A stretch of DNA of 64,000 nucleotides from Clostridiales bacterium (GCA_012513435.1 JAAZCE010000017.1:30631-94630), one strand, 5' to 3'; counted from the first letter of the stretch, positions 52,804-62,037 are shown. Numbers and translations: made by a program. Notes: generated by a model not told the origin, from the letters alone.

Positions 52804-55564
52804 AAATTTGATTAAGATAATTTTCGCATTGTTTGTCGCAATTATAGTTTCGGTATCTCTTGCAATACCCTGCTTTGCATCAGAGAACAGTTCAAAACCG
52901 ACCGTCAAAATCGGATTTTATGAAATGCCCGGATTTCAAAATGTCAATGATGACGGAACACTAAGCGGATATGCTTATGATTATATCCAGGCACTGTCTC
53001 AATATAATTCATGGAATGTTGAGTATGTCACCGGCTATGATTGGAGTGGATGTCTTGATTTGCTTAAAAATAAAAAAATTGATCTTCTTTGCGGGGTGCT
53101 AAAAAGTGACGATCGGGAAGATGTATTTGAATATTCGGATATTGACTGCGGCACAGCTTATTCATGCCTGCTTGTAAATCAGGATAGAACCGATATTGCT
53201 TTTGAAGATTTTGACGCTTTCGACGGAATGACCGTCGGTCTGGCGAGAAACAGTGCGCGCAATGAAGGCTTTTATGAGTATTGCCGCAAAAACTCATTTA
53301 CGATAAACACGTGTATATACGATACCGAAGACGAAATGTGCAACGCGCTGGAAGCCGGAAGCGTTGATGCAATCATGACCACCAACAATATGAAAACAAT
53401 CGGCTATCGTACAATTGCAAAATTTGACCCTCAACCACAATATATTGTAACGTGGCAAACAAATACGCAGTTGTTATCCGAATTAAATAATTCACTGATC
53501 CTTTTGGGAACAGATTCACCGAATTTTGATGATATATTGTATGAAAAATACTATGCATCCTCGCGCGGCGAAACAGCGGTTTTCACTAAAGAAGAGCTTG
53601 CGTATATCCAAGAGCATCCTACCGTAAAGGTAATGTGTGATCCTGCATGGTCACCGCTTGAGAAATTTGATGATGCTAATAATGAGGCCCACGGTATTAC
53701 GATTGATATATTAAATCAAGTTTCAGAAATATGCGGGATTAAGTTCCAATATGTTACGGCTGATAATTTTACCGAAGCACTTTCTTCGTTCCGTAAAGGA
53801 ACAGTAGATGTATTTTCATCAATAACCTATGATTATAATTGGGCAAAGCAAAACAATATGTATATTACGCAACCATATTTGAACATTCCGTTTGCAACAA
53901 TTTACAAAAAAGAAATTACAGGTGATCGTCGCCTTGCTTTGCCAAAAGGGTATTATATTACATATTATATGGAATCAATGGTAGAAGATAATGTTAAAAT
54001 TCTCTACTATGATACGGTGGAGGAATGTATTGAAGCTGTAAACAGAGGAAAAGCAGATTATACATTTGCCAATAACTACGAAGCAAACTTTTATCTATCC
54101 ATGCCGAAATATCGGTCTTTAAACTTCCGTACCCTGCAATCCATTTCTCAACAGCTGTCTATTGCAGTTTCAAGGGATGCCGATTCGCTGCTTTATTCTG
54201 TTTTGAGCAAATCAATAAACTCAGTATCAGCGAGTAATATTACACGTGTGATAAGGGATCATACCGAGCATACTGACAGCCATACTTTTTTTGATATGAT
54301 GTATATCAATCCGGCACAGTTTTTTCTTATCACCGGTTCAATAATTGTATTAATTATTATTCTCCTTGTCGTTTTGCTTTTTTATCTTTCAAATAGGAAA
54401 AAGAATATGGCACTTCAAAGTGCTCTCTCTGCCAAATCGGAATTTTTATCAAATATGAGCCATGATATGCGTACGCCTATGAATGGTATTATAGGTATTT
54501 CAAACCTTACATTGGATGAACCGGACTTGCCGGAAAGAATCAAAGAAAATCTGACAGAAATAAACGATTCCGGAAAGTATTTGCTTAGACTTATTAATGA
54601 TACGCTGGATATGAGCAAAATTGAGAGTAGCAAAATGGAATTAAATATTGAAACCGTACATTCCGGTGATTTAATAAAACATATTGTTGCCTATGTTAAT
54701 CAATCAGCGATAGCAAAAGGGGTGGAATTAAAAACAACCTTTATCAATGCTGAACTTGAATATATACGAACTGATCCGCTGCGATTACAGCAGATTTTTG
54801 TAAATATTATTACAAATGCCATTAAGTTCACACCAAGCGGCGGGAAAGTCGAATTCATAATAGAATGTTTGAAGCGTGAAAACGGAATTGCTTATGACCG
54901 AATAACCATAAAAGACAATGGTATTGGAATGAGCAAAGAATTTCTTCCGAAAATATTTGAGCCATTCGAGCGGGAGGCAACCGGCAATACCACACGCTAT
55001 ACCGGAACAGGGCTTGGAATGTCAATTGTCAAAAAAATGGTTGAAATGATGGGCGGAACAATACAGGTTTCAAGCGAAAAAAATGTTGGCACCGAGGTTA
55101 CGGTATATATTGATTTTGAACGTGTATACGATTATAATCCCCGGGAAGATGCCAGACAACAAAGCTGTGACGCTTTGAAGGGAAAAAGAATTTTACTGTG
55201 TGAGGATCATCCTCTGAATGCGAAAATTGCAAGAATGCTATTGGAAAAGCACGATATGCTTGTTGAACATGCCGAAAATGGTAAAATCGGAGTTTCAATG
55301 TTTGAAAATTCCAAAAACGGATATTATGATGCTATTCTCATGGATATTCGTATGCCGGTAATGGATGGGCTGGAGGCATCAAAAAATATTCGGTCACTTG
55401 ACAGAGCGGACAGCAAAACCGTACCTATTATTGCAATGACCGCAAATGCCTTTGAAGAAGATATAAAAAAATCTTTGAATGCCGGAATGAATGTACATTT
55501 AAGTAAACCGATTGATCCTAACAAATTATATGAAACAATTGGTTCGCTTATCGGGGAAAAGTAA
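52793..55564 (+). CDS. Membrane hybrid histidine kinase with two extracellular solute-binding domains
   Basis: About 923 aa. A signal sequence (NLIKIIFALFVAIIVSVSLA) is followed by two bacterial solute-binding family 3 domains in tandem (about 40-270, TVKIGFYEMPGF; about 280-500, TVKVMCDPAWSPLEKF), a membrane helix (about 512-535), HisKA with H557 (SNMSHDMRTPMNGIIG), a HATPase domain (IITNAIKFTP, GTGLGMS) and a C-terminal REC with D851 (LMDIRMPVMDG). Such kinases are of the EvgS/BvgS layout and sense small molecules directly. The start is uncertain: TTG 52781, GTG 52784 and GTG 52793 are all in frame; I use 52793 because it gives a standard signal peptide. Confidence 0.92.
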   Translation: MKNKNLIKIIFALFVAIIVSVSLAIPCFASENSSKPTVKIGFYEMPGFQNVNDDGTLSGYAYDYIQALSQYNSWNVEYVTGYDWSGCLDLLKNKKIDLLCGVLKSDDREDVFEYSDIDCGTAYSCLLVNQDRTDIAFEDFDAFDGMTVGLARNSARNEGFYEYCRKNSFTINTCIYDTEDEMCNALEAGSVDAIMTTNNMKTIGYRTIAKFDPQPQYIVTWQTNTQLLSELNNSLILLGTDSPNFDDILYEKYYASSRGETAVFTKEELAYIQEHPTVKVMCDPAWSPLEKFDDANNEAHGITIDILNQVSEICGIKFQYVTADNFTEALSSFRKGTVDVFSSITYDYNWAKQNNMYITQPYLNIPFATIYKKEITGDRRLALPKGYYITYYMESMVEDNVKILYYDTVEECIEAVNRGKADYTFANNYEANFYLSMPKYRSLNFRTLQSISQQLSIAVSRDADSLLYSVLSKSINSVSASNITRVIRDHTEHTDSHTFFDMMYINPAQFFLITGSIIVLIIILLVVLLFYLSNRKKNMALQSALSAKSEFLSNMSHDMRTPMNGIIGISNLTLDEPDLPERIKENLTEINDSGKYLLRLINDTLDMSKIESSKMELNIETVHSGDLIKHIVAYVNQSAIAKGVELKTTFINAELEYIRTDPLRLQQIFVNIITNAIKFTPSGGKVEFIIECLKRENGIAYDRITIKDNGIGMSKEFLPKIFEPFEREATGNTTRYTGTGLGMSIVKKMVEMMGGTIQVSSEKNVGTEVTVYIDFERVYDYNPREDARQQSCDALKGKRILLCEDHPLNAKIARMLLEKHDMLVEHAENGKIGVSMFENSKNGYYDAILMDIRMPVMDGLEASKNIRSLDRADSKTVPIIAMTANAFEEDIKKSLNAGMNVHLSKPIDPNKLYETIGSLIGEK

Positions 55565-55639
55565 TGAATGATTGAACCAATCAAAATATGTATTTAATTG
55601 GTTTTGAACAGATAGTTGCACATATAAAGGGGAAGTAAA

Positions 55640-55855
55640 ATGAGACATTTAAGCATTAAAAGAATAAGCACATTTGTTATGAGTATAATTATTATCCTGA
55701 TGTGTGCAACTCCTGTCATGGCGCAGAATAAGACAAGCGGTCAAACAGACAAGGTCAAGGCGGGCTTCTTTCAATTTAAAGGTTATCATATTACTGCCGA
55801 TAATGGCGTTAGAAGCGGTTACGGTTATGATGTGTTGATAAACAAAGCAAAATGA
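55640..55855 (+). pseudogene. Truncated solute-binding sensor (signal peptide plus start of a family-3 domain)
   Basis: 71 codons with a good AAGGGGAAG ribosome site. The product has a signal peptide (ending near PVMA, residue 28) and the first 40 residues of an SBP family-3 domain (KVKAGFFQFKGYH, then SGYGYDVL), then stops at TGA 55853-55855. The same N-terminal pattern opens both intact sensors beside it, so it looks like the 5' remnant of a third sensor kinase whose remainder was deleted. It is too short to bind ligand, although a small secreted peptide could still be made. Confidence 0.7.
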
Positions 55856-55877
55856 TATTTAAGGGGGGATCTATACG

Positions 55878-58800
55878 ATGAAAGTCTTACATAAAATCAT
55901 ATCCGTGATTATGGTGTGTTTCATCCTGATTACTGTATCGGTACCTTGTCTTGCTGCCGACAGTGTAAAAACTGTTAAGGTCGCTGTTATGAACTATCCT
56001 AATTTTATTGAGCGTAACGAAGACGGTACTGTAAGCGGATATGCTGCCGAATATTTAAGCACTATTGCCGATTATACCGGATGGACATATGAATATGTTG
56101 ATATGGCATTCGGTGAAGCACTTGAAAAGCTGCACAATGGCGAGGTTGATATTGTCGTTGGTACGCAGAAGGCTCCCGGTCGCGAGGCGCAGTATGATTT
56201 CTCGGAAAGCCCAATGGGAGAAAACGGAGCGCTTTTATGTGTGCTTGCAAATAATGATAAATATGCTTATCAGGATTTGACGTCTTTTGAGGGGATGCGG
56301 GTTGGCGGAATCGTAGGGTCAGCCTATGTTGAGCTTTGTAATAATTATATGTCTGAAAACAATATTAATATTACTATGAATGAATATTCAACTGATAAAG
56401 AGGCTCGCACCGCTTTAGACAATGGACAAGTCGATGCTCTTATGATGGGCACAATTCGTTATACGAAGGATTATAAGGTAATTGCAAGGCTCACCCCAAC
56501 CTCTATGTATTTTGCCTGCAATCCATATGATTTGGCAATTAAAGCCGGTATTGATTCTGCGCAGAATCATATCCATGAAAATAACCGTTATTATGAAATG
56601 GCCTTAGATAAGAAGTATTTCAGTGACATTCAGAATTCTGCGGTGTTTAGTAAAGCTGAGCTTGAGTATATAAAAAAGCTCGGATCAGTCAATCTCGGTT
56701 ATGTATCCACACAGGATCCAGTATCCTACACGGATAAAGATACCGGTGAATTCGCCGGAATGACACGAGAGCTTATGGATAATATTTGCAAAATCAGCGG
56801 ATTGAAGTTCAAGTTTATTCCTCTTCCGACGGGTAAAATCAGTTACGATTATCTTACCCAAAACAAGATCGGGCTTATTTCCAGCGTGGAATATAACAGC
56901 ATAAACCTAAAAAGCAAAGGATTAAGATTATCCCAACCATACCTCAGCGCGCAAAAAGTTTTTGTAGGCCGAAACGATTTTTCTTTTGATGAAGATGCTT
57001 CCCATACCGTTGCAATGGCAACCGGCTCTGGCAGTGTGGAAGCTTTTTTGCAGACAAAATACCCGAATTTCAAAATTGTATCCTACAAAAGCATTGAGCA
57101 ATGCTTTAATGCCGTTCTGAACGGTGAGGCTGATCTTTTAATGCAAAATCAGTATGTGGTGACCACATTACTATCCAAGCCCAAGTATGAATTATTATCA
57201 GCCTATCCTGTTGAGGGGTTGAGCGACCAGCTGTGTTTAAGTGCCATTACGTCAGGAGGCATTGACAGTGAAATGGACGAAATGATGTCAAACCCGCTTT
57301 TAATTTCAGTTATAAATAAATCAATATCACAAATCAGCGATGATGAGGTTTCTCAAATTGTAGCTAAATATACAACCGGAAAACCTTATCGCCTTACACT
57401 TCAGGATACACTGTATAAATATCGTATTCCATTTATCATCATTGGGTTATTGATGCTTTTATGCATTTGCATGTTTTTAGTGCTTGTTATTACAAGACAA
57501 AGAAATCTGAAAAGAATGGAAGAAAAAAACAAACTGCTTTCAGAGGCAGCCATTCAGGCGGATCATGCCAATCATGCAAAATCCCAGTTTCTTGCTCGAA
57601 TGAGCCACGAAATACGAACACCGATGAATGCAATTGTAGGGCTCACTGAAATAGCCAAGCATCATTCAGGTGAAAAAGAAAAAACAGATGAATATCTTCA
57701 TAAAATTGATTCCTCGACAAAAATTCTGTTAGGAATTATAAATGATGTTCTGGATATGTCAGCTATTGAGAGTGCAAAATTGAAGATTGCCCATAGTCCT
57801 TTCGATTTTAAGGCATTGCTATCATCTGTTTCCGCCATGTTTTATACCCAATGCAAAAATAAAAAAATACAGTTTGAGATGCTGCTGGATAATGTTACCG
57901 AGGAATTTCTGATTGGTGATGCTTTGCGTGTAAACCAAATCTTATTAAATCTTCTATCTAATGCGTATAAATTTACTGCAGAAAATGGAAGTATTAATGT
58001 GACCGTAGCTCAGCACGATAGAACAAAAGAAAATGTTCATCTGCGTTTTTCGGTCAGTGATACCGGCTGCGGAATTTCCGAGGAAATGCAAACACGCATT
58101 TTTAGCCCATTTGAACAGGAAAGCTCCTCTACTGCACTTTCATATGGCGGAAGCGGGCTTGGACTATCGATTACAAAAAATCTTGTTGATATGATGCATG
58201 GTGCTATCAAGGTTGAAAGCCAAAAGGGTGTTGGGACTACTTTTACCGTAGAGCTTCCATTTGATGTTGATTCACGCATCAGTGAGCAAGACAGTTCCAA
58301 TTTTAAAGATATTCGTGCATTAGTTGTTGATGATGATCAAAATACACTGGATTATACATCCATTGTACTTGACAGAATCGGCGTTCAGTTTGAAACAGCG
58401 TGTGACGGTAACAAGGCAATAGAAATTTTAAATAATGCACATAAAACCGGAAGCGGATATGATGTCTGTTTTGTGGACTGGCAGATGCCTGGGGAAAATG
58501 GCATTGAAGTAATTAAAAAAATTCGAGAATCGTATGACAGCGATACGGTTATCATTATTGTATCGGCGTATGATTTGTCGGAGGTTGAAGAAGAAGCAAA
58601 GGAGGCTGGAGCCAATATGTTTATTTCAAAACCTTTGTTTCAGTCTACTGTTTACAATATTTTAATGACGCTTAGTGGCGGGAAATATGTAAACGACTGC
58701 AATACAGTGGATTATGATTTTACAGGTAAACATATTTTACTTGTAGAGGATAGTGAATTGAATCGTGAAATTGCAAGAGATTTGCTTGAAATGGTTAATT

Positions 58801-59114
58801 TGAAGGTGGACTGTGCCGAAAACGGAAAAGATGCGTTAGAAATGTTTACTGCTTCAACCGCAAGTACCTATGATGTAATTCTGATGGATATCCAGATGCC
58901 TGTTATGGATGGGCATGATGCCGCAATGGCAATTCGAAAGTCAGAGCACGCGCAGGCGAAGTCTATTCCAATTTATGCGATGACTGCAAATGCTTTTTCA
59001 GAGGATGTATCGGCAGCGTTTTCTTGCGGCATGAATGGACATATGGCAAAACCAATTGATACAGCAATATTATACGGAACACTTGACAAATGCTTTAAGG
59101 AGGCGGAGCAATGA
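55878..59114 (+). CDS. Membrane hybrid histidine kinase with solute-binding domains and two receivers
   Basis: 1078 aa. Signal peptide (VLHKIISVIMVCFILITVSV), two SBP family-3 domains (about 35-265, TVKVAVMNYPNF; about 275-500, SVNLGYVSTQDPVSY), a membrane helix (about 514-537), HisKA with H577 (ARMSHEIRTPMNAIVG), HATPase (LLSNAYKFTA, GSGLGLS), then two REC domains with D867 (FVDWQMPGENG) and D1004 (LMDIQMPVMDG). AAGGGGGGA lies 8 bases before the ATG. It overlaps the HPt gene by ATGA. A paralog of the kinase at 52793-55564, with one more receiver; protein similarity is high only in motifs, so the two diverged long ago. Confidence 0.93.
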   Translation: MKVLHKIISVIMVCFILITVSVPCLAADSVKTVKVAVMNYPNFIERNEDGTVSGYAAEYLSTIADYTGWTYEYVDMAFGEALEKLHNGEVDIVVGTQKAPGREAQYDFSESPMGENGALLCVLANNDKYAYQDLTSFEGMRVGGIVGSAYVELCNNYMSENNINITMNEYSTDKEARTALDNGQVDALMMGTIRYTKDYKVIARLTPTSMYFACNPYDLAIKAGIDSAQNHIHENNRYYEMALDKKYFSDIQNSAVFSKAELEYIKKLGSVNLGYVSTQDPVSYTDKDTGEFAGMTRELMDNICKISGLKFKFIPLPTGKISYDYLTQNKIGLISSVEYNSINLKSKGLRLSQPYLSAQKVFVGRNDFSFDEDASHTVAMATGSGSVEAFLQTKYPNFKIVSYKSIEQCFNAVLNGEADLLMQNQYVVTTLLSKPKYELLSAYPVEGLSDQLCLSAITSGGIDSEMDEMMSNPLLISVINKSISQISDDEVSQIVAKYTTGKPYRLTLQDTLYKYRIPFIIIGLLMLLCICMFLVLVITRQRNLKRMEEKNKLLSEAAIQADHANHAKSQFLARMSHEIRTPMNAIVGLTEIAKHHSGEKEKTDEYLHKIDSSTKILLGIINDVLDMSAIESAKLKIAHSPFDFKALLSSVSAMFYTQCKNKKIQFEMLLDNVTEEFLIGDALRVNQILLNLLSNAYKFTAENGSINVTVAQHDRTKENVHLRFSVSDTGCGISEEMQTRIFSPFEQESSSTALSYGGSGLGLSITKNLVDMMHGAIKVESQKGVGTTFTVELPFDVDSRISEQDSSNFKDIRALVVDDDQNTLDYTSIVLDRIGVQFETACDGNKAIEILNNAHKTGSGYDVCFVDWQMPGENGIEVIKKIRESYDSDTVIIIVSAYDLSEVEEEAKEAGANMFISKPLFQSTVYNILMTLSGGKYVNDCNTVDYDFTGKHILLVEDSELNREIARDLLEMVNLKVDCAENGKDALEMFTASTASTYDVILMDIQMPVMDGHDAAMAIRKSEHAQAKSIPIYAMTANAFSEDVSAAFSCGMNGHMAKPIDTAILYGTLDKCFKEAEQ

Positions 59115-59449
59115 ACATTGTAGACTTAAAAAATGCTGGCGTTGATTATGAATCAGGCTTAAAGCGTTTTTCTAACAAGGCGGAGCTTTATGAAAAATAC
59201 CTTGTAAAATTCTTTTCAGATCCATCATTTTTAGCGATGGGAAATTTTATTTCTGAAAAAAATTATACGGAGGTTTTTAAATGCGCCCATACACTGAAAG
59301 GACTGTCCGGAAATCTGAGTTTAACCGGTTTTTATGAGCATATTTGTGTCATGGTGGAAGCATTGAGGAATAATGAAGTAGAATCTGTCAATGAAATGTA
59401 TCATGAGCTGACAAAAATTTATGATAGCGTAAGGGTATTAGTGTTATAG
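59111..59449 (+). CDS. Stand-alone HPt phosphotransfer protein 1
   Basis: 112 aa helical protein with the histidine phosphotransfer motif CAHTLKGLSGNLSL; the phosphorylated His is H60. HPt proteins carry phosphate between receivers of hybrid kinases and response regulators. The start overlaps the stop of the preceding hybrid kinase (ATGA), so the two are translationally coupled and likely partners. It resembles the next gene (G-x-D-x-x-x-x-x-x-RF at the N-terminus in both). Confidence 0.9.
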   Translation: MNIVDLKNAGVDYESGLKRFSNKAELYEKYLVKFFSDPSFLAMGNFISEKNYTEVFKCAHTLKGLSGNLSLTGFYEHICVMVEALRNNEVESVNEMYHELTKIYDSVRVLVL

Positions 59450-59472
59450 CTTGAAAAAAGGAGTGCATTTGT

Positions 59473-59835
59473 ATGAATAATATTTGTTTAGAACTAAAAA
59501 GATGGGGCTGTGATATTGATGGTGCTATGGAGCGTTTTATGGATGATGACGAGCTTTATGTAACATGCCTTGATTCAATTATATCAGATGATAATTTTGA
59601 CAAATTGGGGAATGCATTAAAAGATAAGAATTATACGATAGCCTTTGATTGCGCGCATACCTTGAAGGGTGTTATTGCCAATATGGGGCTAACACCCTTA
59701 TATGATACAGTTGTTAAAATAGTTGAACCATTACGGAATGGTCAAACGGGTAATCTTTTGCTTTATTATGCCCAATTGCTTGAAGCCAAAGACTATTTGA
59801 ACGGGATTGTTTGCCAAGAAATGGACAACACATAA
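59473..59835 (+). CDS. Stand-alone HPt phosphotransfer protein 2
   Basis: 120 aa paralog of HPt 1 with CAHTLKGVIANMGL (phospho-His H62). The N-terminal WGCDIDGAMERFMDDDELY corresponds to VDYESGLKRFSNKAELY in HPt 1. An AAGGAG ribosome site precedes the ATG. Two HPt proteins would allow separate phosphate routes from the neighbouring kinases, or one could act as a drain. It is the last gene of the signalling block. Confidence 0.9.
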   Translation: MNNICLELKRWGCDIDGAMERFMDDDELYVTCLDSIISDDNFDKLGNALKDKNYTIAFDCAHTLKGVIANMGLTPLYDTVVKIVEPLRNGQTGNLLLYYAQLLEAKDYLNGIVCQEMDNT

Positions 59836-59930
59836 GTAGTCTGTCGCTAAGATGAATAAAATACTTTAACTACTAATGAGATTGTACGCCAAATAGAAAA
59901 GTATTAATTGTAACGTAAAAGGGGGCTCTG

Positions 59931-60149
59931 CTATGCCATCAAAGATATGGGCTCTTCTTCTGATACCTTGATTGGACTAAGATTCTTTACCCAAGTGGAA
60001 ATAGTGCCTTTTGGAATGCTATATTCGCTTGATAATTGGGTCATTTTCTTTGTGCCGGAATTGTACAGTTCTACAATCTGCTGTTTGAATTCCAGAGCGT
60101 AAGATTTTTGATTTTTGCCATTGGGATGTTGGTTGTGATTATGGTCATA
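59931..60149 (-). pseudogene. IS3-family transposase OrfA remnant
   Basis: On the minus strand a frame without a start codon reads KSYALEFKQQIVELYNSG, then KGTISTWVKNLSPIK, and ends at TAG (59933-59931). This is the N-terminal helix-turn-helix of an IS3-group OrfA. Only about 66 codons are left and no OrfB follows, so the element is dead. It marks the right border of the island. Bases 59836-59930 and 60150-60228 show no gene; I see nothing more in them than short imperfect repeats. Confidence 0.75.
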
Positions 60150-60228
60150 TCAGCCTGTGAATTGATGTATGTATTTATGGTACGTAGAATATAGCTACCG
60201 CATAATTGCAAAAATGTAAAATCACGTA

Positions 60229-60257
60229 TTGACAAAGCAAACTGTAACGCGTATTAT
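60229..60257 (+). promoter_or_regulatory. rclA promoter
   Basis: TTGACA (60229-60234), 17-base spacer, TATTAT (60252-60257), about 45 bases before the ATG. Confidence 0.75.
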
Positions 60258-60272
60258 TACAGTATAAACTGT
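60241..60272. promoter_or_regulatory. Repeat-rich operator region at the rclA promoter
   Basis: Two overlapping inverted repeats: CTGTAA (60242-60247) with TTACAG (60257-60262), and ACAGT-ATAA-ACTGT (60259-60272). The octamer ACTGTAAC occurs twice in direct orientation (60241 and 60268) and a relative, GATGTAAC, at about 60280. The block spans the -10 and the expected start, as a repressor site would. The regulator is not in the window, as far as I can see. Confidence 0.6.
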
Positions 60273-60301
60273 AACTTATGATGTAACAGAGAGGATTCGC
60301 T

Positions 60302-61666
60302 ATGAATAAATACGATATAATAGTGATCGGCTTCGGAAAAGCCGGCAAGACTTTAGCGGCAGGCTTTGCAGCTGAAGGGAAAAAAGTGGCAATTATAGAA
60401 AAAGACGAAAACATGTATGGAGGAACCTGCATAAATGTAGGATGCATTCCTTCCAAATCCCTCGTAGTATCATCCCAGAAGGCAGTATCTGATAATTTGG
60501 GTACATTTGATGAAAAGGCAGTTATGTATAGGGAGGCGATTTTGCAAAAAAGGAGAGTCACCAAACTGCTCAGAGATAAAAATTTTCAAAGGTTGGACCA
60601 GCTGTCAAATGTGGACGTTATTTTGGGAACAGCTCAATTTGTAGATAAAGAGAATATAAATGTGAAGACAGGCAGCGGCACCATGGAGCTTAATGGGGAC
60701 AAAATTATTGTAAACGCAGGCTCAACCTCAGTGATTCTGCCAATACCCGGCATTGAAGCTAATCCTTATGTTTTTACCAGCGCCACTCTAATGGATTTAG
60801 AAAAGCTTCCTAAAAAGCTGATTATCGTAGGAGGCGGATATATTGGCCTTGAGTTTGCCTCCATGTATGCAGGATTCGGAAGTCAGGTGACAGTGATTCA
60901 GGATGGAGAAAGGCTCATTCCAAGAGAGGACAAGGATGTGGCCCATGAAATTCAGAAGGCGCTTGAGGACCGAGGGGTTATATTCAATTTAGGAGCAAAG
61001 ATTGAAAAGCTCGAAAAGGGAAAAGATATGGCGAAAGTTTTCTATGAATGGCAGGGGCAGAAAAAGAACCTTGAAGGAGAAGCTGTTTTACTGGCTACCG
61101 GCCGCAGACCTAATGTGGAAGATTTGCATTTGGAAAAAGCAGGTATAGAGACAGACCCTAGAGGTGCCATTATAGTTGACGAGAAGCTGAAGACCAATGT
61201 GAAAAACATATGGGCAGCAGGAGATGTAAACGGAGGTCTTCAATTCACATACGTTTCCCTTGATGACTACAGAGTTATTTGGTCGCAGATTCACGGTGGG
61301 GATTATAATAGAGAAAAAAGGCATAATGTGCCTTACAGCGTATTCCTGTCTCCGACATTTTCCAGAGTAGGAATAAACGAGGAAGAAGCAAGAAAAGAAG
61401 GACATGATATTAAGGTAATGAAAATGCCTGTAGGCGCCGTCCCAAAGGCCCACGTTCTCGGGAAAACCACGGGTTTTTTAAAGGCGCTGACAGATAAAAA
61501 AACAGATAAAATTTTGGGAGCCATGCTTTTTTGCGAAGATTCTCATGAGATGATAAATATAGTTAAATTGGCAATGGATATGGGCGCTACAGGTGAGATT
61601 TTGAAAAATCAGATATTTACCCACCCAACTATGAGCGAAGCTCTCAATGATTTGTTCTCCTTGTAG
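60302..61666 (+). CDS. rclA: RclA-type flavoprotein disulfide reductase
   Basis: 454 aa class I pyridine nucleotide-disulfide oxidoreductase. FAD motif IIVIGFGKAGKTLAAGFA, redox Cys pair in GGTCINVGCIPSK near residue 40, NAD(P)H motif VGGGYIGLEFASMYAGFG near residue 176, GDVNGGLQFTYVSLDDYR near residue 307 and the C-terminal HPTMSEALNDLFSL. The last two blocks and the N-terminus follow E. coli RclA closely, more so than mercuric reductase or lipoamide dehydrogenase. RclA protects against reactive chlorine species and reduces hypothiocyanous acid. It is a single-gene unit just outside the island, with its own operator-rich promoter. Confidence 0.88.
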   Translation: MNKYDIIVIGFGKAGKTLAAGFAAEGKKVAIIEKDENMYGGTCINVGCIPSKSLVVSSQKAVSDNLGTFDEKAVMYREAILQKRRVTKLLRDKNFQRLDQLSNVDVILGTAQFVDKENINVKTGSGTMELNGDKIIVNAGSTSVILPIPGIEANPYVFTSATLMDLEKLPKKLIIVGGGYIGLEFASMYAGFGSQVTVIQDGERLIPREDKDVAHEIQKALEDRGVIFNLGAKIEKLEKGKDMAKVFYEWQGQKKNLEGEAVLLATGRRPNVEDLHLEKAGIETDPRGAIIVDEKLKTNVKNIWAAGDVNGGLQFTYVSLDDYRVIWSQIHGGDYNREKRHNVPYSVFLSPTFSRVGINEEEARKEGHDIKVMKMPVGAVPKAHVLGKTTGFLKALTDKKTDKILGAMLFCEDSHEMINIVKLAMDMGATGEILKNQIFTHPTMSEALNDLFSL

Positions 61667-61740
61667 AATCGGCACTTTTGCTGGCAATTTCGTAAATACT
61701 TGTTATAATGTTATAATTAAGATGAATGAAGGAGAAAGCA

Positions 61741-62037
61741 ATGATAACAAGTAAACAGAGAAGCTATCTTAAGCGCCTGGCACATGAACTGGATCCAATA
61801 GTTTATATAGGTAAAAGTGATGTAACAGAGAATATTGTCAAGGAGATAGATGTGCTTTTGGAGGCAAGAGAATTAATAAAGGTCAAAATACAGGACACAA
61901 GCCTTCTTGACCCTAAAGAAACGGCCAATGAACTGGCCGAGCTGCTGGGGGCCGAATTCGTACAGGCCATAGGCAGAAAGTTTGTATTATACAGGGAATC
62001 TAAAGAAAATAAAAAAATTGAACTGCTTGACTTTTAA
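61741..62037 (+). CDS. yhbY: YhbY-family RNA-binding protein (CRM domain)
   Basis: 98 aa single CRM domain: ITSKQRSYLKRLAHELDPIV, then YIGKSDVTENIVKEI and a GRKFVLYRES end. Members bind RNA and associate with pre-50S ribosomal particles. The frame begins earlier, but AAGGAGA at 61729-61735 places the start at ATG 61741. Two TATAAT-like boxes (61704-61709, 61712-61717) lie upstream without a good -35. A terminator follows. Confidence 0.93.
   Translation: MITSKQRSYLKRLAHELDPIVYIGKSDVTENIVKEIDVLLEARELIKVKIQDTSLLDPKETANELAELLGAEFVQAIGRKFVLYRESKENKKIELLDF

Larger units (their letters stand above)
42840..60200. mobile_element. Accessory genomic island carrying a large signalling cluster
   Basis: Between lysS and rclA the sequence changes: more A+T to the eye, ATT and CGT/CGC codons in place of the ATA and AGA/AGG favoured outside, and many broken genes. 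The left end has a TetR pseudogene and two gene fragments; the right end an IS3-type transposase remnant. All large genes inside point the same way. No integrase, relaxase or flanking tRNA gene was seen, so I call it an acquired, degraded insertion with approximate borders, not a defined element. Confidence 0.55.

Noticed and set aside
42840..60200. Phage defence island or integrative conjugative element
   Set aside because: No nuclease, helicase, toxin, integrase, relaxase or transfer gene was found; all intact genes are signalling proteins.
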